A stretch of 64,000 bases of DNA from Streptoalloteichus hindustanus (GCF_900129375.1 NZ_FQVN01000002.1:186001-250000), one strand, 5' to 3'; positions 9,218 through 21,224 are shown, counted from the first letter of the stretch. The notes: generated by a model from the letters alone, not told the origin. Numbers and translations: made by a program.

Positions 9218-10194
9218 CCGCGGCGGTCAAGGACGAGTTGAGCCGCCTGAGCGTGACCAAGACCTGCTGCCGCCGCGCCGAGGTCTCCTCGCTGCTGCGG
9301 TTCGCCGGTGGCCTGCACATCGTGGCGGGTCGGGTCGTGGTCGAGGCCGAGCTCGACACCGGGTCGACCGCGCGTCGGCTGCGCAAGGAGATCCACGAGC
9401 TGTTCGGGCACACCTCGGACGTGCACGTGATCACGTCCGGCGGCCTGCGCAAGGGCACGCGGTACGTGGTGCGCGTGGTCAGGGACGGCGAGGGCCTGGC
9501 GCGGCAGACCGGCCTGCTCGACCCGAGGGGCCGTCCGGTGCGCGGTCTGCCGGCGCCGGTGGTGTCCGGCGGCGTCTGCGACTCCGAGGCCGCGTGGCGG
9601 GGCGCGTTCCTGGCGCACGGCTCGCTGACCGAGCCGGGCCGCTCCAGCGCCCTGGAGGTCACCTGCCCGGGGCCGGAGGCGGCGTTGGCGCTGGTCGGGG
9701 CCGCGCGGCGGCTCGGCATCCAGGCCAAGTCGCGGGAGGTGCGGGGCGCCGACCGCGTCGTGGTGCGCGACGGCGACGCCATCGGCGCGATGCTCACCAG
9801 GCTCGGCGCGCACTCCAGCGTGCTGGCCTGGGAGGAGCGCCGGATGCGCCGGGAGGTGCGGGCGACCGCCAACCGGCTGGCGAACTTCGACGACGCCAAC
9901 CTGCGGCGGTCGGCGCGGGCGGCGGTGGCCGCGGCGGCGCGGGTCGCGCGCGCGTTGGACATCCTGGGCGAGCAGGCGCCGGACCACCTGGTGGCGGCGG
10001 GTCAGCTCCGGCTGAGCCACCGGCAGGCGTCGCTGGAGGAGCTCGGGCAGCTCTCCGAGCCGCCGATGACCAAGGACGCGGTGGCCGGCCGCATCCGGCG
10101 GCTGCTGGCGATGGCCGACAAGCGCGCCCGCGAGCTGGGCGTGCCGGACACCGAGTCGGCGGTCACGCCGGAGATGCTCGAAGCGGAGGCATGA
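9208..10194 (+). CDS. whiA: Sporulation/division regulator WhiA
   Basis: WhiA, 328 residues, combines an N-terminal LAGLIDADG homing-endonuclease-like fold without nuclease activity and a C-terminal helix-turn-helix. The hallmark start is present ([37 protein letters not shown]), as is the DNA-binding end ([33 protein letters not shown]). In Streptomyces it works with WhiB to switch on division genes in sporulating hyphae. GTG 9208 is preferred because AGGAGG lies 8 nt upstream; ATG 9214 is also in frame. Last gene of the uvrC-whiA group. Confidence 0.96.
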   Translation: MAMTAAVKDELSRLSVTKTCCRRAEVSSLLRFAGGLHIVAGRVVVEAELDTGSTARRLRKEIHELFGHTSDVHVITSGGLRKGTRYVVRVVRDGEGLARQTGLLDPRGRPVRGLPAPVVSGGVCDSEAAWRGAFLAHGSLTEPGRSSALEVTCPGPEAALALVGAARRLGIQAKSREVRGADRVVVRDGDAIGAMLTRLGAHSSVLAWEERRMRREVRATANRLANFDDANLRRSARAAVAAAARVARALDILGEQAPDHLVAAGQLRLSHRQASLEELGQLSEPPMTKDAVAGRIRRLLAMADKRARELGVPDTESAVTPEMLEAEA

Positions 10195-10235
10195 CCGGCG
10201 CCCCCTCACCTGCTGGCGTGATCGTCTGCCCGTTG

Positions 10236-10271
10236 AGCGCGAGAGTAGCGCTACAGCGCTACTCTCGCGCT
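10236..10271. promoter_or_regulatory. Perfect 17-bp inverted repeat, vapB operator/promoter
   Basis: AGCGCGAGAGTAGCGCT (10236-10252) is repeated as its exact reverse complement at 10255-10271, separated by AC. The right arm ends at the base before the vapB ATG. A TACTCT box (10260-10265) sits inside the right arm, 6 nt before the start codon, so the transcript is probably leaderless and repressor binding would block both promoter and start. Autorepression by a VapB-VapC complex on such a dyad is established for the family. Confidence 0.85.
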
Positions 10272-10508
10272 ATGGCGACTATCCAGATCAGAGATGTTCC
10301 CGAAGAGGCGTACGAGGTGATCAGGCAGCGGGCCCGCGCGGCCGGCCAGTCGATCCAGTCCTACATGCGGGAGCAGGTGATCGAGATGGCGCGCCAGCGG
10401 ACCAAGCAGGAAGTGCTCGCCGAGATCGAGGCCGCGCTCGCCGAGGAGCGCCCGCGTAACGTGACGGCGGAGAGTCTCGCGGCGCACGTCGCGGCGGAGC
10501 GTCGGTGA
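10272..10508 (+). CDS. vapB: VapB/FitA-type ribbon-helix-helix antitoxin
   Basis: A 78-residue antitoxin. The N-terminal MATIQIRDVPEEAYEVIRQRARAAGQS segment is a ribbon-helix-helix DNA-binding unit of the FitA type; the charged helical C-terminus would wrap the toxin. ATG 10272 directly abuts a perfect inverted repeat, its likely operator. The stop codon overlaps the toxin GTG start (GTGA), so the pair is translationally coupled. It is a foreign-looking cassette between the conserved whiA group and the glycerol regulon. Confidence 0.9.
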   Translation: MATIQIRDVPEEAYEVIRQRARAAGQSIQSYMREQVIEMARQRTKQEVLAEIEAALAEERPRNVTAESLAAHVAAERR

Positions 10509-10912
10509 ACGAGTTCGTCATTGATGCTTCGGCATATCTTTTCGCCGCGCTGAATGACAAGGATGAGGCGGCGGCTGAGCTCCGATTGAGGATCGGCAAG
10601 GCGAGGTGCCATGCGCCGCACCACCTGGACGCCGAGGTGGGAAACGTTCTCCGTCGTCTCGAACTGGCCGGAGACGTGAGTCCGGAGCTCGCGACGATGA
10701 CCCTGCGAACGTTGCCACATCTTGTTGAGCAGAGGTATCCCCATACAGGCCCCTTGGCGAACGCCGCCTGGCAGCTGCGCGGCGCCGTCACTTTCTACGA
10801 CGCGCTCTACGTGGCACTGGCTGCGGCTTTGAATCTTCCCCTCGTGACAAGCGACGCGAGGTTGAGCAGAGCGCCGGGTCTTCCCTGTCACCTGGAGCTG
10901 TTTGGGCGTTGA
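10505..10912 (+). CDS. vapC: VapC-type PIN-domain ribonuclease toxin
   Basis: A 135-residue PIN-domain protein, expected to be a Mg2+-dependent endoribonuclease inhibited by the upstream antitoxin. The acidic active-site residues are in place: Asp7 (VIDAS), Glu44 (HLDAE), Asp99 (TFYDALYVA) and Asp117 (TSDARL). The reading frame is intact and of normal length. Its codons are somewhat less GC-biased than those of neighbouring genes (for example the first 60 bases), suggesting later acquisition. A strong hairpin follows 11 nt after the stop. Confidence 0.92.
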   Translation: MNEFVIDASAYLFAALNDKDEAAAELRLRIGKARCHAPHHLDAEVGNVLRRLELAGDVSPELATMTLRTLPHLVEQRYPHTGPLANAAWQLRGAVTFYDALYVALAAALNLPLVTSDARLSRAPGLPCHLELFGR

Positions 10913-10922
10913 TCACGACCGG

Positions 10923-10963
10923 GCGGCCTGGTTCGTGGCGTGGGAGCGCACGAACCAGACCGC
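10923..10963 (+). terminator. Hairpin after vapBC
   Basis: CTGGTTCGTG (10928-10937) pairs perfectly with CACGAACCAG (10949-10958). Outside it, GCGG (10923-10926) pairs with CCGC (10960-10963) across a single C/A mismatch. The loop is 11 nt and there is no T-tract. It lies between the convergent vapC and 10980-11687 genes and probably ends both transcripts. Confidence 0.65.
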
Positions 10964-10979
10964 CGCGGGACTGCTCTTT

Positions 10980-11687
10980 CTACTGCTCGTCAGTCCTGGG
11001 GAGACCGACGAACATCCAGCGGTTCTGCGACTTGGTGGTGTCGACCGAGTCGCAGGGGACCTGGACCAGGTTCTCCGCCGGCCCGACCCGCCCGCCGGAG
11101 GGGACCACGCACTTGAAGGTCGTGTTCCCCGAGCGGTCGCGGTGCACGACCTTGAGGACGACGCTGCTGTCCTCGTCGTGCTTGTCGAAGAGGGCGAAGG
11201 TCGTGCCGTCCCGGGTTCCGGCGCAGGGCACCTGGGTCAGGGCGCCGTTGTCCACGTTGTTGCGCCGGGGCACGCCGTAGCAGAGGGAGCGGTCGGGGGA
11301 GTGCCGGGGCTTGAGGTAGAGCGCGCGCCGCTCCTCGGGGTCGACGCAGATGTCCAGGAGCTGGTGGTCGCTCCGGACGAAGTGGTTGAGGCCGACCGGG
11401 GCCCCCGGCTCCGGCGAGCCGTCGCGGACCTCGGTCGCCAGCAGGTGCGGGTCCCCGGTCTCGGGGTGCTTCACCGCCTTGTTGTTGACCAGGAAGTCGA
11501 CCTTGGGGTGACAGTCGGCTGCGGCCCGGTCGCCGCCGTCGACGAGTGTGGTGCTGCCGGTCCACACGTCCGGGCCGGACGCCGTGGACGCCGCGCTGGC
11601 GCCGGCCGTGGGGGTGGTCGGGAAGAGAAGCGCGGCCACGCCCATCAGGAACGCGAACCCGAGTCCTGCCCTGCGGGGCGGAAACAT
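10980..11687 (-). CDS. Secreted protein of unknown function, possibly beta-trefoil
   Basis: A 235-residue exported protein I cannot assign to a family. The N-terminus (MFPPRRAGLGFAFLMGVAALLFP then AGASA) is a signal peptide. The mature part has about six cysteines and, in its second half, two spaced segments (NNVDNGALTQVPCAG and GGRVGPAENLVQVPCDS) plus a closing NRWMFVG that recall ricin-type trefoil repeats. That reading is speculative. A GTG at 11696 (three codons upstream, AGGAG 4 nt before it) is an alternative start. It stands alone between vapBC and gylR. Confidence 0.7.
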   Translation of the reverse strand: MFPPRRAGLGFAFLMGVAALLFPTTPTAGASAASTASGPDVWTGSTTLVDGGDRAAADCHPKVDFLVNNKAVKHPETGDPHLLATEVRDGSPEPGAPVGLNHFVRSDHQLLDICVDPEERRALYLKPRHSPDRSLCYGVPRRNNVDNGALTQVPCAGTRDGTTFALFDKHDEDSSVVLKVVHRDRSGNTTFKCVVPSGGRVGPAENLVQVPCDSVDTTKSQNRWMFVGLPRTDEQ

Positions 11688-11862
11688 CCTGCGCACGGTG
11701 CTCCTGTCGTTGGTGTTGGTGTCCGTGTCGCCGCACCGACGGCGTTCGGCGGCCCGGCCGCGCGAAGTCGGGGTGTCCGGGTGGCTCCGTGCCGGCCGCA
11801 CGTCGCGCGGTGCGGTCCTGGTTCCGGGGCTCATGGCGACGCCGGCCGCGGAACCGCCGACA

Positions 11863-12060
11863 TCATGGCGACGCCGGGCGGCTCCGGCGGCGCTGACGAC
11901 GCGGGTCGGCGCCGAGGTCCAACCGGACGTGTGACCGGCGCCCGGACGGGACACCGGCGGGACCGCGTGCCGGGGTCCGCCGGTGCCAGCGCGGCGGGCA
12001 CGCTGTCGCCAGCCCCCGCACCCGTTCGACAATGTCGAACGCGGTTGTACAGTGATCCGC
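11863..12060 (+). promoter_or_regulatory. gylR promoter with operator O1
   Basis: The perfect palindrome GTTCGACAATGTCGAAC occupies 12024-12040. It overlaps a -35-like TTCGAC (12025-12030); 17 nt on lies TACAGT (12048-12053), only 7 nt before the gylR ATG, so transcription probably starts at the start codon. A near copy of the palindrome lies before glpF. Upstream, a 15-bp direct repeat (TCATGGCGACGCCGG at 11831-11845 and 11863-11877) is seen. The rest of the 373-bp gap from 11688 holds no gene. Confidence 0.75.
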
Positions 12061-12834
12061 ATGCCGGGGCCTATTCAGTCCATCGAGCGGGCGGCAGCGA
12101 TCCTGCGTCTGCTGTCGGGCGGCGCGCGCAAGATGGGCGTCGCCGAGCTCGCCACCGCGCTGGGCCTGCCCAAGGGCACGGTGCACGGCATCCTGCGGAC
12201 GTTGCAGCACGTGGGCTTCGTGGAACAGAGCCCGGACACCGGCAAGTACCAGCTCGGCGCGGCGCTGTTCCACATCGGCAGCAGCTACCTGGACGTCAAC
12301 GAGCTGCGCACGCGCGCGTTGAACTGGTCGGACTCCCTGGCGGCGCGCAGCAAGGAGAGCGTGCGGATCGGCACCCTGCACGAGGGGCAGGTGCTGGTCG
12401 TGCACCACGTGTTCCGGCCGGACAACAGCAGCCAGGTGCTGGAGGTCGGCGCGTTGCTGCCGGCGCACGCGAGCGCGCTGGGCAAGGTGCTGCTGGCCAA
12501 CGACCCGGTCGACCAGCTCGACCCGGCCCGCCTGACCGGGTTCACGCCGGCCACCTGCACCGACCCCGACCGGCTCCGGGCGGTGCTGGCCGAGGTCAGG
12601 AGCCGGGGCTGGGCCAGCGACGTCGAGGAGATGGTCGAGGGCGAGGTCTCGGTCGCCGCGCCGATCCGGGACCGCAGGGGCGTGACGGTGGGCGCGATCG
12701 GGATCTCCGGGCCGATCGAGCGGCTGTGCGGGCTGGCCGGGGAGGACGCCGGGACGCCCCGGGCCGAGCTGGTGTCCTACGTGCGCGAGGCGGCCAGGGC
12801 GATATCGCGTGACCTGGGGGCCATCCCCTGGTGA
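12061..12834 (+). CDS. gylR: IclR-family glycerol operon regulator
   Basis: A 257-residue IclR-family regulator. Residues about 4-65 form the winged helix-turn-helix (AAAILRLLSGGARKMGVAELATALGLPKGTVHGILRTL); the rest is the IclR effector domain (LPAHASALGKVLLA, GWASDVEEMVEGEVSVAAPIRD). In Streptomyces coelicolor the homologue GylR represses the glycerol operon and is released by glycerol-3-phosphate or glycerol. Here it lies immediately upstream of glpF-glpK-glpD on the same strand, and a shared operator occurs before both gylR and glpF, so autoregulation plus operon control is expected. No ribosome site precedes the ATG, fitting a leaderless mRNA. Confidence 0.92.
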   Translation: MPGPIQSIERAAAILRLLSGGARKMGVAELATALGLPKGTVHGILRTLQHVGFVEQSPDTGKYQLGAALFHIGSSYLDVNELRTRALNWSDSLAARSKESVRIGTLHEGQVLVVHHVFRPDNSSQVLEVGALLPAHASALGKVLLANDPVDQLDPARLTGFTPATCTDPDRLRAVLAEVRSRGWASDVEEMVEGEVSVAAPIRDRRGVTVGAIGISGPIERLCGLAGEDAGTPRAELVSYVREAARAISRDLGAIPW

Positions 12835-13013
12835 GCCCACGAGGGCTCGACGCGGTGTGCCGACGCTGGCGGACCGCGTACTCCGCCGTGCCCTCGGCGC
12901 GGGTCGGGCGCTGGTCGGGCTCCGGACCGGTTCGGCCGTTGATCGAGGTAACTGACCGGTAACCGGGTCTTGACTTCCGCGTTCGGGTGAGCAAAGAATC
13001 TGCGCCAACCGGC

Positions 13014-13030
13014 GTACGACATTGTCGAAC
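13014..13030 (+). promoter_or_regulatory. Glycerol operator O2 before glpF
   Basis: GTACGACATTGTCGAAC matches the gylR palindrome with one arm mismatch and an inverted central base. It lies 78 bp before the glpF start. A candidate promoter, TTGACT (12970-12975) with AAGAAT 18 nt on (12994-12999), sits just upstream, so a bound repressor would block the early transcript. A short GAGCCC-ACGA-GGGCTC hairpin (12833-12848) overlaps the gylR stop and may weakly terminate it. Confidence 0.7.
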
Positions 13031-13107
13031 GGCATTCGGACCCCCCGTACGCCGACTCCCGTCAACGATGCCGGGCAGGTTCCGGCCCTTCCCAACAAGG
13101 GATGCCC

Positions 13108-13821
<714 letters not shown>

Positions 13822-13868
13822 CCCCGCCGCCTCCTGACCCCATGACGACGAACACGAGGGACGCCGCC

Positions 13869-15374
<1,506 letters not shown>

Positions 15375-15504
15375 GACGGGGGCCGGGCCGGTGATGACAC
15401 CGGTCCGGCCCCACCCATGTGGGCTGTCCGCAGACGGGTTCTCCGGCTGCGGGCGGCGACGGGGTGCGGGTGTCCCGCACAAACACTGGAAGGAGAGTTC
15501 CCCG

Positions 15505-17070
15505 ATGTCCGAGTCGGTGGCCGAGCAGCGCGCACTGACCAGGGAGAAGTTGGGCCGCGGCACGTTCGACGTGGCCGTGGTCGGCGGTGGCATCCTGGGC
15601 ATCGCCACGGCGTGGGCCGCGGCGCGGGCCGGGTTGCGGGTGGCCCTGCTGGAGCGGGGTGACTTCGCCGGAGCGACCTCCAGCGCCTCGTCCAAGCTGG
15701 TGCACGGCGGCCTGCGCTACCTCGCGATGGGCGACGTGCGCCTGGTGCACGAGAACCACGTCGAGCGCCGCGCGCTCGGCGACAAGCTCGCGCCGCACCT
15801 GGTCCGGCCGCTGCCGTTCCTGGTGCCGGTGTTCGAGGACGGCCCGCACTCCCGGCTCAAGCTGGGCGCGGGCGTCCTGCTCTACAGCGCCCTGTCCGGG
15901 TTCGGCGACGGCACCGGCAAGGTCGTCTCGCCGGCGCGGGCCAGGGAGCTCGCGCCCGGCCTGAAGCTGGCCGGCCTGCGCGGCTGCGCCCTCTACTACG
16001 ACCACCAGATGAACGACAGCCGCGTCGCGGTCATGTCCGCGCGCGCGGCCGTCGAGTCGGGCGCGGTGCTGCTCAACCACGCCGAGGTCACGGGCCTGCG
16101 CGAGGTCGGCGGCAGGGTCGCCGGCGTCGAGCTGCGCGACCGGGTCGACGGAACCGAGTTCGGCGTGGACGCCAGGGTCGTGGTGAACGCGACCGGCCCC
16201 TGGCTGGACCACCTGCGGCGGATGGAGAACCCGAAGGCCGCGCCCAGCGTCCGGCTGTCCAAGGGCGCGCACCTGGTGCTGCGCACGGAGCGGCCGTGGC
16301 GCGCCGCCGTCACCACGCCGATCGACGACGTCCGGGTGAACTTCGCGATCCCGTGGGAGGGCCAGCTGCTGCTGGGCACCACCGACGAGGCGTACGAGGG
16401 CGACCCGGCCGAGGTGCGCTGCACCGACGCCGACGTCGACCAGATCCTGGGCGAGGCGGCGCTGGGCATCGAGGCCGACGCGCTGGACCGGGACCGGATC
16501 GCGTACGCGTTCGCCGGTCTGCGGGTGCTGCCCGGCGGCCCCGGGGAGACCAAGAACGCCAAGCGGGAGACCGTCATCACCGTCGGCTCCGGCGGGATGC
16601 TGAGCGTGGCCGGCGGCAAGTGGACCACCTTCCGCAAGATCGGCGGCACGGTGCTGGCCAGGGTGGCGGCCCAACTGGGCATGCCGGGCCTGGAGAAGGC
16701 GCTGGACCGGGCGGCCGCCCCGCTGCCGGGCGCCGCCCAGCCGGACAGCGTCAGCCGGGTGCTGCTGGCCGCCGCGCCGGAGCTGCCCGACGACGTGGCC
16801 GCGCACCTGGCCACCCACTACGGGACGCACAGCCACGAGGTGGTCGCGCTGGCCGCCGCCGAGCCGGCGCTGCTGGAGCGGGTCCACCCGGACGGCCCGG
16901 ACATCTGGGCGCAGGTGGTGCACGCCATCGGGCAGGAGTGGGCCTGCGACGTGGAGGACGTGCTGCGCCGCCGCACCACGGTGTCGGTGCGCGGGCTGGA
17001 CACCCCGGAGGTGCGGGCGCGGGTCGCCGAGCTGCTCGCGGCCAACGGGGCCGGCGCGGCGGTCGCGTGA
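15505..17070 (+). CDS. glpD: Glycerol-3-phosphate dehydrogenase (FAD-dependent)
   Basis: A 521-residue flavoprotein that oxidises sn-glycerol-3-phosphate to dihydroxyacetone phosphate at the membrane, passing electrons to quinone. Seen are the FAD-binding DVAVVGGGILGIATAWAAARAG near residue 20, the SSKLVHGGLRYL substrate/flavin motif, and the closing GGKWTTFRKIG of the DAO fold, then the C-terminal GlpD cap domain. AAGGAGAG lies 9 nt before ATG 15505. Third gene of the glycerol operon; its product feeds the triose-phosphate genes just downstream (gap-pgk-tpiA). Confidence 0.95.
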   Translation: MSESVAEQRALTREKLGRGTFDVAVVGGGILGIATAWAAARAGLRVALLERGDFAGATSSASSKLVHGGLRYLAMGDVRLVHENHVERRALGDKLAPHLVRPLPFLVPVFEDGPHSRLKLGAGVLLYSALSGFGDGTGKVVSPARARELAPGLKLAGLRGCALYYDHQMNDSRVAVMSARAAVESGAVLLNHAEVTGLREVGGRVAGVELRDRVDGTEFGVDARVVVNATGPWLDHLRRMENPKAAPSVRLSKGAHLVLRTERPWRAAVTTPIDDVRVNFAIPWEGQLLLGTTDEAYEGDPAEVRCTDADVDQILGEAALGIEADALDRDRIAYAFAGLRVLPGGPGETKNAKRETVITVGSGGMLSVAGGKWTTFRKIGGTVLARVAAQLGMPGLEKALDRAAAPLPGAAQPDSVSRVLLAAAPELPDDVAAHLATHYGTHSHEVVALAAAEPALLERVHPDGPDIWAQVVHAIGQEWACDVEDVLRRRTTVSVRGLDTPEVRARVAELLAANGAGAAVA

Positions 17071-17109
17071 TGTCACGCTGATCACGCTGGGCAACTTCCG
17101 CCGTCGGGG

Positions 17110-17137
17110 TGGGGCCGCGCGACCCGGCGCGGCCCCA
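17110..17137 (+). terminator. Hairpin after the glycerol operon
   Basis: GGGGCCGCG (17111-17119) pairs perfectly with CGCGGCCCC (17128-17136), and a flanking T-A pair extends it to 10 bp. The loop is 8 nt and there is no T-run, which is usual for actinobacterial terminators. Confidence 0.7.
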
Positions 17138-17189
17138 TCGCGGCGGCGGAATGCTTTCAGGCGACGGACGCAGGGCGGCTTTCCCGTAT

Positions 17190-17291
17190 TTGGTTCAGAC
17201 CAATTGGGGGCTAGCGCGGACTCCGCCCAACTGGTTCGATCCAGAACGGCGGCAGCCCATGTGACCAGCGACTCCGTTCGGCCGCTAGGGT
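17190..17291 (+). promoter_or_regulatory. Likely gap promoter region
   Basis: The dyad TTGGT-TCAG-ACCAA (17190-17203) lies upstream of a plausible promoter with TGACCA (17262-17267) and TAGGGT (17286-17291) 18 nt apart. The gap start codon is at 17354, giving a leader of about 55 nt that contains an AGGGAG ribosome site and the string GGGTCGAGCCAT (17328-17339), which also occurs twice at the sufR-sufB junction. Confidence 0.4.
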
Positions 17292-17341
17292 GGCCGGTGA
17301 GGACAAAACCCCGCCCGGTTTCCGGCCGGGTCGAGCCATAG

Positions 17342-18358
<1,017 letters not shown>

Positions 18359-18366
18359 GGTCGCCG

Positions 18367-19584
18367 GTGAGGACGCTCGACGACCTGCTGTCCGAGGGCG
18401 TTCGGGGTCGGCGCGTGCTCGTGCGCGCCGACCTCAACGTGCCGCTGGACGGCGAGAGGATCACCGACGACGGTCGGGTCAGGGCGTCGCTGCCCACCAT
18501 CCGGGCGCTGGCCGATGCCGGCGCCCGGGTGGTGGTGACGGCGCACCTGGGCCGGCCCAAGGGCGAGCCGAAGTCCGAGTTCTCCCTGGCCCCGGTCGCC
18601 CGGCGGCTCGGTGAGCTGCTCGGCGCCGAGGTGGCCTTCGCCACCGACCTGGTCGGCCCGTCCGCGAAGTCCACTGTGGACGGTCTGGCCGACGGCGGCG
18701 TCGCGCTGCTGGAGAACGTGCGCTTCGACGCCCGCGAGACCAGCAAGGACGACGCCGAGCGCGGCGCGCTCGCCGACGAGCTGGCCGCGCTGGTGGCGGG
18801 CGAGAACGGCGCCGCCGGCGCGTTCGTCTCCGACGGTTTCGGCGTGGTGCACCGCAAGCAGGCGTCGGTCTACGACGTGGCGAAGCGGCTGCCGCACTAC
18901 GCCGGCGGCCTGGTGCTGGCCGAGGTCGACGTGCTGCGCCGGCTCACCGAGAACCCGGCCCGGCCCTACGTCGTCGTGCTCGGCGGCGCCAAGGTGTCGG
19001 ACAAGCTCGGCGTGATCGCCAACCTGCTCACCAAGGTCGACCGCCTGGTGATCGGCGGTGGCATGGCCTACACCTTCCTCAAGGCCCAGGGCCACGAGGT
19101 GGGCTCCTCGCTGCTGCAGGAGGACCAGCTCGACACCGTGCGCGGGTTCCTGGCCGCCGCGGAGGAGCGGGGCGTGGAGCTGGTGCTGCCGGTCGACGTG
19201 CTGGCCACCACGGCCTTCGCCGCCGACGCCGAGCACCAGGTGGTGCCGGCCGACGCGATCCCGGCCGACCGGATGGGCCTGGACATCGGCCCGGAGAGCC
19301 AGAAGCTGTTCGCCGCCAAGGTGTCCGACGCCAGGACGGTGTTCTGGAACGGGCCGATGGGCGTGTTCGAGTTCGAGGCGTTCGCCGGCGGCACCCGCGC
19401 GGTCGCCCAGGCGCTCGTCGACGGCGACGCGTTCAGCGTCGTCGGTGGCGGCGACTCGGCCGCCGCGGTGCGCCAGCTCGGCCTGCCCGAGGACGGCTTC
19501 TCGCACATCTCCACCGGTGGTGGGGCTTCCCTGGAGTTCCTGGAGGGCAAGGAGCTCCCCGGCGTCGCGGTGTTGGAGGACTGA
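18367..19584 (+). CDS. pgk: Phosphoglycerate kinase
   Basis: A 405-residue kinase that makes ATP from 1,3-bisphosphoglycerate. Conserved segments include [13 protein letters not shown], the [10 protein letters not shown] substrate loop, [23 protein letters not shown] and the nucleotide-binding [10 protein letters not shown] and [11 protein letters not shown] motifs. The GTG start at 18367 leaves only 8 bp to gap. An internal 13-bp palindrome GTCCACTGTGGAC (18669-18681) uses the rare ACT codon and recurs in pgi. Confidence 0.97.
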   Translation: MRTLDDLLSEGVRGRRVLVRADLNVPLDGERITDDGRVRASLPTIRALADAGARVVVTAHLGRPKGEPKSEFSLAPVARRLGELLGAEVAFATDLVGPSAKSTVDGLADGGVALLENVRFDARETSKDDAERGALADELAALVAGENGAAGAFVSDGFGVVHRKQASVYDVAKRLPHYAGGLVLAEVDVLRRLTENPARPYVVVLGGAKVSDKLGVIANLLTKVDRLVIGGGMAYTFLKAQGHEVGSSLLQEDQLDTVRGFLAAAEERGVELVLPVDVLATTAFAADAEHQVVPADAIPADRMGLDIGPESQKLFAAKVSDARTVFWNGPMGVFEFEAFAGGTRAVAQALVDGDAFSVVGGGDSAAAVRQLGLPEDGFSHISTGGGASLEFLEGKELPGVAVLED

Positions 19585-19586
19585 GC

Positions 19587-20375
19587 ATGGCCTCGCGCAA
19601 GCCGCTGATCGCGGGCAACTGGAAGATGAACCTCAACCACTTCGAGGCCATCGCCCTGGTGCAGAAGATCGCCTTCGCCCTGCCGGCGAAGTACTTCGAC
19701 AAGGTCGACGTCACGGTGTTGCCGCCGTTCACCGACATCCGCAGCGTGCAGACGCTGGTGGACGGCGACAAGCTGCTGCTGACCCACGGGGCGCAGGACA
19801 TCTCGGCGCACGACTCCGGCGCGTACACCGGTGAGGTGTCCGGGCCGATGCTCGCCAAGCTGGGCTGCACCTTCGTGGTGGTCGGGCACTCCGAGCGCCG
19901 CGAGTACCACCACGAGGACGACGAGCTGGTCAACCGCAAGGTGCGGGCCGCGCTCAAGCACGGGCTCACCCCGATCCTGTGTGTGGGCGAGCGGGTCGAG
20001 GTGCGGGAGCAGGGCACCCACGTTGCGCACTGCAACGCGCAGCTGGTGGCCGCGCTCAAGGGCCTGAAGGCCGAGCAGGTCCGCCAGGTCGTGGTGGCCT
20101 ACGAGCCGGTGTGGGCGATCGGCACCGGTCGGGTGGCGACGCCGGCCGACGCGCAGGAGGTGTGCGGGGCGCTGCGCGCCCAGCTCGCCGAGAAGTACGG
20201 CGCCGAGGTGGCCGACGCGGTCCGCGTGCTCTACGGCGGGTCGGTGAAGTCCGGCAACATCGCCGAGCTGGTCAAGCAGGACGACGTGGACGGCGCGTTG
20301 GTCGGCGGGGCCAGCCTCGACGGCGAGGAGTTCGCCAAGCTCTGCGCGTTGGCGGCGGGCGGCCCGCTGCCGTGA
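19587..20375 (+). CDS. tpiA: Triosephosphate isomerase
   Basis: A 262-residue TIM barrel interconverting glyceraldehyde-3-phosphate and dihydroxyacetone phosphate, the latter also produced by GlpD upstream. The opening [10 protein letters not shown] (catalytic Asn and Lys), VVGHSERRE (catalytic His), [13 protein letters not shown] (catalytic Glu) and the phosphate-binding [11 protein letters not shown] and [10 protein letters not shown] motifs are all present. It starts 2 bp after the pgk stop, so the genes are cotranscribed. Confidence 0.97.
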   Translation: MASRKPLIAGNWKMNLNHFEAIALVQKIAFALPAKYFDKVDVTVLPPFTDIRSVQTLVDGDKLLLTHGAQDISAHDSGAYTGEVSGPMLAKLGCTFVVVGHSERREYHHEDDELVNRKVRAALKHGLTPILCVGERVEVREQGTHVAHCNAQLVAALKGLKAEQVRQVVVAYEPVWAIGTGRVATPADAQEVCGALRAQLAEKYGAEVADAVRVLYGGSVKSGNIAELVKQDDVDGALVGGASLDGEEFAKLCALAAGGPLP

Positions 20376-20382
20376 TCTCCCG

Positions 20383-20437
20383 CTCCGGTCGGCCCCCGGC
20401 GCGCGGTCCGCGTGCCCGCCGCGGGGGCCGACCGGAG
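20383..20437 (+). terminator. Terminator of the gap-pgk-tpiA operon
   Basis: CTCCGGTCGGCCCCC (20383-20397) is matched by its exact reverse complement at 20423-20437, giving a perfect 15-bp stem with a 25-nt GC-rich loop that can itself fold. It begins 8 nt after the tpiA stop. Confidence 0.85.
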
Positions 20438-20530
20438 TCGGGACGCGGGGCCACTGCGGTGCGTCGTCCGCCGGGGACGCTAAGTTGGTGTCCTGGCGGA
20501 GAACCGTCAGGTTCGAAGATCCACTAGCCG

Positions 20531-20559
20531 TTCAGCGGTGACCATCGGCCGGGTAGTCT
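20531..20559 (+). promoter_or_regulatory. secG promoter
   Basis: TTCAGC (20531-20536) and TAGTCT (20554-20559) are spaced by exactly 17 nt, a good match to an actinobacterial housekeeping promoter. It lies between the tpiA terminator and secG, so secG has its own promoter with a leader of about 25 nt. Confidence 0.65.
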
Positions 20560-20591
20560 GTGACGTCGACCGCCTGACAGCGAGGGTTGAG

Positions 20592-20825
20592 ATGAAGCTT
20601 TTCCTGCAGATCTGTCTGATCGCGTCCAGTGTCCTGCTGGTGCTGCTGGTGTTGCTGCACCGTGGTCGCGGCGGCGGGCTGTCCTCGCTGTTCGGCGGGG
20701 GCATGCAGTCGAGCCTGTCCGGCTCGACCGTGGTGGAGAAGAACCTGGACCGGCTGACGCTGTTCGTCGCCGCCATCTGGGTGATCTCCGCGGTGGGCGT
20801 CGGGCTGTTGCTCAAGGTCGGCTGA
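20592..20825 (+). CDS. secG: Preprotein translocase subunit SecG
   Basis: A 77-residue small membrane protein of the SecYEG channel. It has two hydrophobic helices (residues about 4-22 and 56-75) around a Gly/Ser-rich cytoplasmic loop (GGGLSSLFGGGMQSSLSGSTVVEKNLDRLT), the classic SecG plan. ATG 20592 follows GAGGG. Its place just after tpiA and before rbpA matches many actinomycetes. Confidence 0.95.
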   Translation: MKLFLQICLIASSVLLVLLVLLHRGRGGGLSSLFGGGMQSSLSGSTVVEKNLDRLTLFVAAIWVISAVGVGLLLKVG

Positions 20826-20882
20826 GCAGGCCCGCGACTTCGAACCTTGGGGCAAGACCACCTGGTGGGGGTGTGAGGGTCG

Positions 20883-21224
20883 ATGGCTGGTGGTAACGCG
20901 ATTCGCGGAACCCGGGTCGGCGCGGGCCCGATGGGCGAGTCCGAGCGCGGCGAGTCCGCGCCGCGGCGCCGAGTGTCGTACTGGTGCGCCAACGGGCACG
21001 AGGTGCGCCCGTCGTTCGCGCTCGACGCGGAGGAACCCGAGATGTGGGACTGTCCGCGTTGCGGACTGCCCGCCGGCAAGGACCAGGAGAGTCCGCCGGA
21101 CCCGCCGCGCAACGAGCCGTACAAGACGCACCTGGCGTACGTGAAGGAGCGGCGCAGCGACGCCGACGGCGAGGCGATCCTGGAGGAGGCCCTGGCCAAG
21201 CTCCGCGCCCAGCGAGGTGAGTGA
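20883..21224 (+). CDS. rbpA: RNA polymerase-binding protein RbpA
   Basis: A 113-residue actinobacteria-specific transcription activator that binds group I sigma factor and stabilises open promoter complexes. The sequence shows the family's GNAIRGTRVGAGPMGE basic start, the zinc/barrel core with WCANGHEVRPSFA and CPRCG (cysteine/histidine set), and the sigma-interaction helix at the end (RSDADGEAILEEALAKLRAQRG). Single-gene unit with its own strong terminator. Confidence 0.96.
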   Translation: MAGGNAIRGTRVGAGPMGESERGESAPRRRVSYWCANGHEVRPSFALDAEEPEMWDCPRCGLPAGKDQESPPDPPRNEPYKTHLAYVKERRSDADGEAILEEALAKLRAQRGE

